Source: Kitasatospora sp. NA04385
GTDB taxonomy: Bacteria; Actinomycetota; Actinomycetes; Streptomycetales; Streptomycetaceae
NCBI RefSeq assembly: GCF_013364235.1
Contig: NZ_CP054919.1
Span: forward strand, 5,240,267 to 5,304,266
Reading direction: 5' to 3'
Length of the DNA stretch: 64,000 bases
The notes under the pieces are model-generated. The model did no database searches. It had not been told where the DNA came from and saw only the letters and a list, made by a program, of their open reading frames with translations. This document shows, in pieces, positions 59,535 to 64,000 of the stretch. Every line of letters begins with the position of its first letter. Position 1 is the first letter of the stretch. The translations under genes were made by a program, and so were the position numbers.

Positions 59535-59975
59535 TCAGAGGTCGTCGCGGTACACCTGGCGGTCCTTGACCAGCCAGGCGCCGTCGGCGCCGCGCACCAG
59601 CAGGTCCTCGCACACGGTGCTGACCTTGACGATCGCCTGGCCGCCCTTCGGGGTCTCGATCACCAGGGCGTAGCAGCGGCCGAACGCGGCGTCCTCGCCG
59701 CGCGGCTCGACCGAGACCATGCCCAGCCAGTGGCGGCGCTGGATGCCCTTGGCCGCGTAGGCGTCGGTGGCGGCCTGGGCGGCCGAGGTGATCCCGGCCC
59801 GGCCGACGGCCGGCTCCGGGTGGGCGTTGGCGGCGAAGACGCCGTCCTCGGTGAAGGTGTCGGCCCACTCGGCGACCCGGCCGCTGTCGAGCAGCTGCAT
59901 CTGCCGGGCGTAGAACTGCTGGACCTCGAAGTACAGCTCGGCGGTGGCGGGCACCTGCGCCGTCACGGTGGTCAT
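59535..59975 (-). CDS. SnoaL/NTF2-like protein
   Basis: 146 aa, one cone-shaped NTF2 fold: YFEVQQFYARQMQLLDSGRVAEWADTFTEDGVF, then WLGMVSVEP, then CEDLLVRGADGAWLVKDRQVYRDDL. Relatives in aromatic polyketide clusters act as cyclases or small dioxygenase-like subunits; catalytic residues cannot be fixed by eye. It is the only polyketide-side gene on the minus strand, divergent from KR. ATG 59975 with GAGAGGAC 3-10 nt upstream. Confidence 0.85.
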   Translation of the reverse strand: MTTVTAQVPATAELYFEVQQFYARQMQLLDSGRVAEWADTFTEDGVFAANAHPEPAVGRAGITSAAQAATDAYAAKGIQRRHWLGMVSVEPRGEDAAFGRCYALVIETPKGGQAIVKVSTVCEDLLVRGADGAWLVKDRQVYRDDL

Positions 59976-60072
59976 GGGGTGGTCCTCTCAGCTGGCAACC
60001 CGTCGGTTCTGACAGCGACGAGCCTGGCCGTCCGGGGTCGCACGGTCCTCGAACGGAACTGGAGCAGCGGCG

Positions 60073-60115
60073 TCCAGTGCCGCTCGATCGGGTGTCGAGA
60101 AGGCGTCGGCACGCT
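60073..60115 (+). promoter_or_regulatory. SARP-box promoter of the KR operon
   Basis: TCGATCG at 60084 and TCGAGAA at 60095 start 11 bp apart, with a weaker TCCAGTG at 60073 and TCGGCAC at 60106 in the same phase. CACGCT at 60110-60115 lies 15 bp after the 60095 heptamer begins, as in the promoter at 54677-54719. TCGAACG at 60049 may serve the divergent NTF2-like gene. Confidence 0.75.
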
Positions 60116-60148
60116 GGTCGCGTCGACCCACCGAGAGGAGAGCACAGG

Positions 60149-60931
60149 ATGACCGGCGAGCAGAGGGTGGCCCTGGTGACGGGCGCGACCAGCGGGATCG
60201 GCCTGGCCGTCGCCCGCGGCCTGGCGACCAGCGGCCTGGCGGTGTTCATCTGCGCGCGCAACGCGGAGACGGTCGAACTGACCGTCAAGGAGCTGCGCGC
60301 CGAGGGCCTGGAGGTGTCCGGCACCACTGCCGACATCCGCCGCCCCGAGCAGGTGAAGGCCCTGGTGGACGCCGCGCTGGAGCAGTACGGCCGGATCGAC
60401 GTGCTGGTGAACAACGCCGGCCGCAGCGGCGGCGGCGTCACCGCGCAGATCGCCGACGAGCTCTGGTACGACGTGATCGACACCAACCTGAACAGCGTGT
60501 TCCTGACCACCCGCGAGGTGCTCAACCGGGGCGGCCTGCAGGAGCGCGGCTGGGGCCGGGTGGTCAACATCGCGTCCACCGGCGGCAAGCAGGGCGTCGT
60601 GCTGGGCGCCCCCTACTCGGCCTCCAAGCACGCCGTGGTCGGCTTCACCAAGGCCCTCGGCCTGGAGCTGGCGAAGACCGGCGTCACCGTCAACGCGGTG
60701 TGCCCCGGCTACGTGGAGACCCCGATGGCGCAGCGGGTCCGGCAGGGCTACGCGGCCGCGTACGACGCCACCGAGGACCAGATCCTGGAGCGCTTCCAGG
60801 CCAAGATCCCGCTCGGCCGCTACTCGACCCCCGAGGAGGTGGCCGGCCTGGTCGGCTACCTGGCCACCGACACCGCCGCTTCCATCACCGCGCAGGCGCT
60901 GAACGTCTGCGGCGGGCTGGGCAACTACTGA
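60149..60931 (+). CDS. Type II PKS C9-type ketoreductase
   Basis: 260 aa SDR. NADPH site TGATSGIG near residue 12, catalytic Ser in NIASTGGKQG, YSASK with Tyr and Lys near 157-161. The C-terminus QALNVCGGLGNY is the ending of actinorhodin-type KR. It reduces the C9 ketone of the nascent chain and so guides first-ring folding. ATG 60149 with GAGGAGAG 7 nt upstream. Confidence 0.97.
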   Translation: MTGEQRVALVTGATSGIGLAVARGLATSGLAVFICARNAETVELTVKELRAEGLEVSGTTADIRRPEQVKALVDAALEQYGRIDVLVNNAGRSGGGVTAQIADELWYDVIDTNLNSVFLTTREVLNRGGLQERGWGRVVNIASTGGKQGVVLGAPYSASKHAVVGFTKALGLELAKTGVTVNAVCPGYVETPMAQRVRQGYAAAYDATEDQILERFQAKIPLGRYSTPEEVAGLVGYLATDTAASITAQALNVCGGLGNY

Positions 60932-60960
60932 GCCCCGCCGCGGGCCGAAGGAGACCTGAC

Positions 60961-61911
60961 ATGTCCGACACCCTGCAGCAGTACCGCACCCTGCACAGCA
61001 CCGCCGTCGACGCCCCCGCCGAGACGGTCTACCGGATCGTCGCGGACGTCACCACCTGGCCGCAGTACTTCGCGCCCAACGTGCACGTCGAGCACCTGGA
61101 GCAGACCGCCGGCAGCGAGCGGATCCGGATCTGGGCGACCGCCAACGGCGAGGTCAAGAGCTGGGTCTCGCGCCGCGAACTGGACGCCGAGAACCTCAAG
61201 GTGACCTTCCGCCAGGAGGTGTCCCAGGCGCCGGTGGCCTCGATGGGCGGCACCTGGCTGGTCACCCCGGTCGACGAGGGCCACTCCCTGCTGGAGCTCC
61301 ACCACGACTTCACCGCGGTCGACGACCTGCCGGAGAACGTCGCCTGGATCAACGCCGCGCTGGACCGCAACAGCGAGTCCGAGCTGGCCGGCATCCGGCA
61401 GATCGCCGAACTGGGCGCCGAGCTCGACGAGCTGGTCTTCAGCTTCGACGACACCGTGCACGTGGCCGGCGCCGGCGCGGACGTCTTCGACTTCCTCAAC
61501 CGGGCCGACCTGTGGCCCGAGCGCCTGCCGCACGTCGCCGCGCTCGACCTCCAGGAGGACGTCCCCGGCGTCCAGGTGATGGCGATGGACACCAGCACCG
61601 CCGACGGCTCGGTGCACACCACCAAGTCGATCCGGGTGGTGTTCGGCGAGGACCGCATCGTCTACAAGCAGATCGCCGTGCCCGCGCTGATGACCGCGCA
61701 CACCGGCCGCTGGACCATCGTCCCGGTCGAGGGCGGCGTCGACGTCACCTCCCGGCACACCGTCACCCTCAAGCCGTCCGCGATCGAGCGGATCCTCGGC
61801 GAGGGCAAGACCGTCGCCGACGCCCGCGCCTACGTGCACCGGGCGCTGAGCACCAACAGCACCACCACGCTCAAGCACGCGGCGGCCTTCGCGGAGGCCC
61901 GCCGTGGCTGA
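60961..61911 (+). CDS. Di-domain aromatase/cyclase
   Basis: 316 aa with two START/SRPBCC (polyketide cyclase) domains: residues about 8-150 (TVYRIVADVTTWPQYFAPNVHVEHLE) and 160-310 (VFDFLNRADLWPERLPHVAALDLQ). Di-domain enzymes work after C9 reduction to close and aromatise the first ring. 29 bases after KR, with AAGGAGA 6 nt before the ATG; 8-base overlap with the next gene. KR plus this enzyme points to an anthraquinone, benzoisochromanequinone or angucycline type of product. Confidence 0.96.
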   Translation: MSDTLQQYRTLHSTAVDAPAETVYRIVADVTTWPQYFAPNVHVEHLEQTAGSERIRIWATANGEVKSWVSRRELDAENLKVTFRQEVSQAPVASMGGTWLVTPVDEGHSLLELHHDFTAVDDLPENVAWINAALDRNSESELAGIRQIAELGAELDELVFSFDDTVHVAGAGADVFDFLNRADLWPERLPHVAALDLQEDVPGVQVMAMDTSTADGSVHTTKSIRVVFGEDRIVYKQIAVPALMTAHTGRWTIVPVEGGVDVTSRHTVTLKPSAIERILGEGKTVADARAYVHRALSTNSTTTLKHAAAFAEARRG

Positions 61912-64000
61912 CCGGACGCCGTCCGGGGCCGGCCGGCTGGACGCGCTGCCCGCCCGGGCCGCCGCCGCGCACCCCGGGCGCACCGCCGTCACCGACGGCA
62001 CCGCCGCGCTGGACTTCGCCGCGCTGGACGCCCGGGCCACCGCGGTGGCCCGGGCCCTGGCCGAGCGGCTGGACGGCCCCGGCACCGTCGCGGTGGCCTC
62101 CGCGCTGCACCCGGACTTCGCGGTCGCCTACTACGGCGCCGCCCGGGCCGGCCAGGTCGTCGCGGTGGTCAACCCGCTGATCCCGGAGATCGGCGTGCGG
62201 CACGTGCTGGCCACCAGCCGGGCCCGGCTGGCCTTCGTCGACGCCGGGCTGCTGCCCAAGCTGAACGCCGTCCGCGCCGACCTGCCCGACCTGCGCGAGG
62301 TGGTGCTGATCGGCGGCGCCGAGGACGGCACCACCCCGACCCTGGACGAACTGGTCGACACCGCCCCCGCCGACGAGGGCTGGCGGCCGCCCGCCGTCGA
62401 CCCCGACGACACCGCCTGCATCCAGTTCACCAGCGGCACCACCGGACTGCCCAAGGCCGTCCGGCTGACCCACCGCAACCTGACCGTCAACGCCGAGCAG
62501 ATCGCCGCCGCGCACCTGCTCGACGCCGACGCCGTCACCCTCAACCACTTGCCCACCTACCACCCGATGCACCTCAACTCGGCCGTCGCCGCGGCCGCCA
62601 CCCAGGTGCTGTGCACCGCGCCCGAACCGGTCGACGCGGTGCACGCCGCCAACACCCACGGCGCCACGCACTTCTACAGCCTCCCGGTCCGGCTCGCCCG
62701 GCTGGCCGCCGACCCGGCCCTCGACGGGCTGGCGCTGCGCACCGTCACCCGGATCGCCTCCGGCGGCTCCGCGCTGCCGGTGGAGGCCGCCCGCACGCTC
62801 ACCGAGCGCTTCGGCATCCCGGTGTTCCAGGGCTACGGCCTGGCCGAGACCTCGCCGCTGACCCACAGCGACGACCCCGACCACCCCGCGCACGGCTCGG
62901 TCGGCCGCCCGGTCCCCGGCACCGAGTGCCGGGTGGTCGACCTGGACAGCGGCGCCGAACTGCCCGCCGGACAGCCCGGCGAGGTGCAGCTGCGCGGCCC
63001 GCAGGTGATGAAGGGCTACCTGGGCGGGCCCGAGCGCGCCCCGGACGAGTGGTTCACCACCGGCGACATCGGCCGGACCGACGAGCAGGGCCGGCTGTTC
63101 CTGGTCGACCGGCTCGGCGACGTGTTCAAGGTCGACAACTTCCTGGTCGCCCCGTCCGAGGTCGAACAGGCCCTCACCGCCCACCCGCTGGTCCGCGAGG
63201 CCGTGGTGGTCGGGCTGCCCGACGGCCACGGCTACCGGGTGGCCGGCGCGCTGCTGGTGCTGGACGAGCCCGAGCGGCTCGCCGAGGTGCTCGGGCAGGT
63301 CAACGCCGAGCTGCCCTACTACCAGCGGCTGGTGCACGCCGAGGCGGTCGACACGATCCCGCGCTCGGGCAACGGAAAGATCCAACGCCGGGTCCTGGGC
63401 GGGCAGTTCGCCGCCCGGCTGGGCCTGAGCGACCCGCAGACCGAAGGGAGCGAGGGCATGGCCGCCCCGCTGTTCACCGTCATCAACACCTTCGTCCTCA
63501 AGGACCCGGCCGGCGGCGAGGCGTTCGAGCAGCGCTTCCTCGACCACGTCCAGTGGATGCGCGCCCAGTTCGGCTTCCGCGCCCACCAGGCGGTGCGCGA
63601 CACCGTGGACACCGGCGTGTACGTCAACTTCGGCTGGTGGGCCACCCCCGCCGACTTCCAGCAGGTGCTGGGCAGCGAGACCTTCCAGGCGCACGCCAAG
63701 GAGTTCCACCAGCTGGTGGACGTCCAGGCCGAGCCGTCCACGGGCGTGCTGCGCGTCGACGGCGAGGACACCGGCACCGTGCTGGCGGTCGAGCGCTTCA
63801 CCGTCACCGGCGACGCCGAGAAGTTCGAGGCCGCCTTCGCCGCCTGGACCGCCGCCGCCCAGCGGGTCGGCCTCGCCCAGGCCGACCTGGCCAAGGCCCT
63901 GATGCGCCCCGGCGGCTACACCGCGCTCACCCGCTGGGCGGACGCGGCGGCCCTGGCGGCGGCCCGCGCGCTGCCCGAGCACGCCGACCTGGCCGCGCTC
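61904..64000 (+). CDS. Acyl-CoA ligase fused to ABM-like domain, C-terminus outside window
   Basis: 699 codons in view, no stop before the edge. Residues 1-505 form an AMP-forming ligase: FTSGTTGLPKAV at 175-186, QGYGLAETSPL, TTGDIGR and RSGNGKIQRRVL. From about residue 519 (Met at 63458) the frame goes on without a stop into an ABM-type ferredoxin-like domain (FTVINTFVLKDPAGGEAFEQRFLDH, FGFRAHQAVRDT) and then a second, similar repeat. GAAGGGAG lies 7 nt before that Met, so an internal start is possible. Ligase may activate a starter or tailoring acid; ABM domains oxidise or cyclise aromatic polyketides. Confidence 0.88.
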   Translation, partial: MADRTPSGAGRLDALPARAAAAHPGRTAVTDGTAALDFAALDARATAVARALAERLDGPGTVAVASALHPDFAVAYYGAARAGQVVAVVNPLIPEIGVRHVLATSRARLAFVDAGLLPKLNAVRADLPDLREVVLIGGAEDGTTPTLDELVDTAPADEGWRPPAVDPDDTACIQFTSGTTGLPKAVRLTHRNLTVNAEQIAAAHLLDADAVTLNHLPTYHPMHLNSAVAAAATQVLCTAPEPVDAVHAANTHGATHFYSLPVRLARLAADPALDGLALRTVTRIASGGSALPVEAARTLTERFGIPVFQGYGLAETSPLTHSDDPDHPAHGSVGRPVPGTECRVVDLDSGAELPAGQPGEVQLRGPQVMKGYLGGPERAPDEWFTTGDIGRTDEQGRLFLVDRLGDVFKVDNFLVAPSEVEQALTAHPLVREAVVVGLPDGHGYRVAGALLVLDEPERLAEVLGQVNAELPYYQRLVHAEAVDTIPRSGNGKIQRRVLGGQFAARLGLSDPQTEGSEGMAAPLFTVINTFVLKDPAGGEAFEQRFLDHVQWMRAQFGFRAHQAVRDTVDTGVYVNFGWWATPADFQQVLGSETFQAHAKEFHQLVDVQAEPSTGVLRVDGEDTGTVLAVERFTVTGDAEKFEAAFAAWTAAAQRVGLAQADLAKALMRPGGYTALTRWADAAALAAARALPEHADLAAL

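Noticed and set aside
60049..60055. TCGAACG as a third SARP promoter serving the NTF2-like gene
   Set aside because: On the minus strand a weak 11-bp partner exists, but no -10-like box occurs at the distance seen in the two good promoters.
61871..63982. A 703-codon minus-strand frame at the right edge
   Set aside because: Antisense of the ligase/ABM gene, whose motifs are unmistakable on the plus strand.

Overview
The window is high-GC DNA with strong G/C third-position bias, many GTG starts, 4-base start/stop overlaps and rare TTA codons. These features and the gene content point to a Streptomycetaceae chromosome (Streptomyces or Kitasatospora). From memory, the left 39 kb follows the order of the Streptomyces coelicolor glycine-cleavage to gatCAB region, with accessory genes inserted; this was not checked against a database.

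Layout. 1-3.9 kb (minus strand): serine/glycine one-carbon genes, sdaA (cut by the window edge), glyA, gcvH and gcvT, headed by a tandem glycine riboswitch. 4-5.8 kb: two SseB-family genes and a bidirectional terminator. 6.4-12.5 kb: a five-gene dipeptide/oligopeptide ABC importer with a long C-rich leader. 12.5-16.7 kb: an accessory patch with a GntR regulator and a frameshifted remnant beside it, a HAD hydrolase, and an XRE regulator (TTA codon 9) divergent from three small unknown genes. 16.7-31.4 kb: mixed housekeeping genes, including a DUF6891-like protein, ferritin-like protein, TRIC channel, IclR regulator, cysteine desulfurase, MarR/MFS pair, mnmA, HEAT-repeat protein, LOG-family enzyme, SDR, MetE-like protein and ligA. 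31.7-33.3 kb: a membrane GGDEF-EAL protein with a TTA codon. 33.5-39 kb: gatC, gatA, a small gene and gatB, interrupted before gatB by an ATPase + DUF4276-like pair that resembles OLD/AbiL-type defence modules. 39.1-42.5 kb: a small protein and a large LuxR (LAL) regulator with two apparent frameshifts.

42.6 kb to the right edge is a biosynthetic gene cluster that combines two chemistries. One strand carries a RiPP operon: a 56-aa precursor, a fused ThiF-like/YcaO cyclodehydratase, a SagB-type dehydrogenase and a sensor kinase with a TTA codon, the set expected for a linear azol(in)e-containing peptide. The other strand carries an aromatic type II polyketide set: SARP activator, cyclase-family protein, thioesterase, KS alpha, KS beta/CLF, ACP, C9-type ketoreductase, di-domain aromatase/cyclase, and an acyl-CoA ligase fused to an ABM-like domain. 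A fatty acyl-AMP ligase, an acyl-CoA dehydrogenase-like protein and a phosphopantetheinyl transferase open the cluster. Two polyketide promoters share the same SARP-box geometry (11-bp spaced TCGA heptamers, then CACNNT 15 bp after the last one begins), and a third 11-nt phased repeat array precedes the acyl-AMP ligase operon. The obvious reading is a co-regulated hybrid RiPP/type II PKS locus, possibly making a lipidated or aromatic-capped azole peptide; two unrelated adjacent clusters remain possible.

Three separate single-base frame breaks (near 12.78, 26.55 and 42.0 kb) suggest either recent gene decay or residual indel errors in the assembly. No tRNA, rRNA, CRISPR array, insertion sequence or integrase was found by eye.
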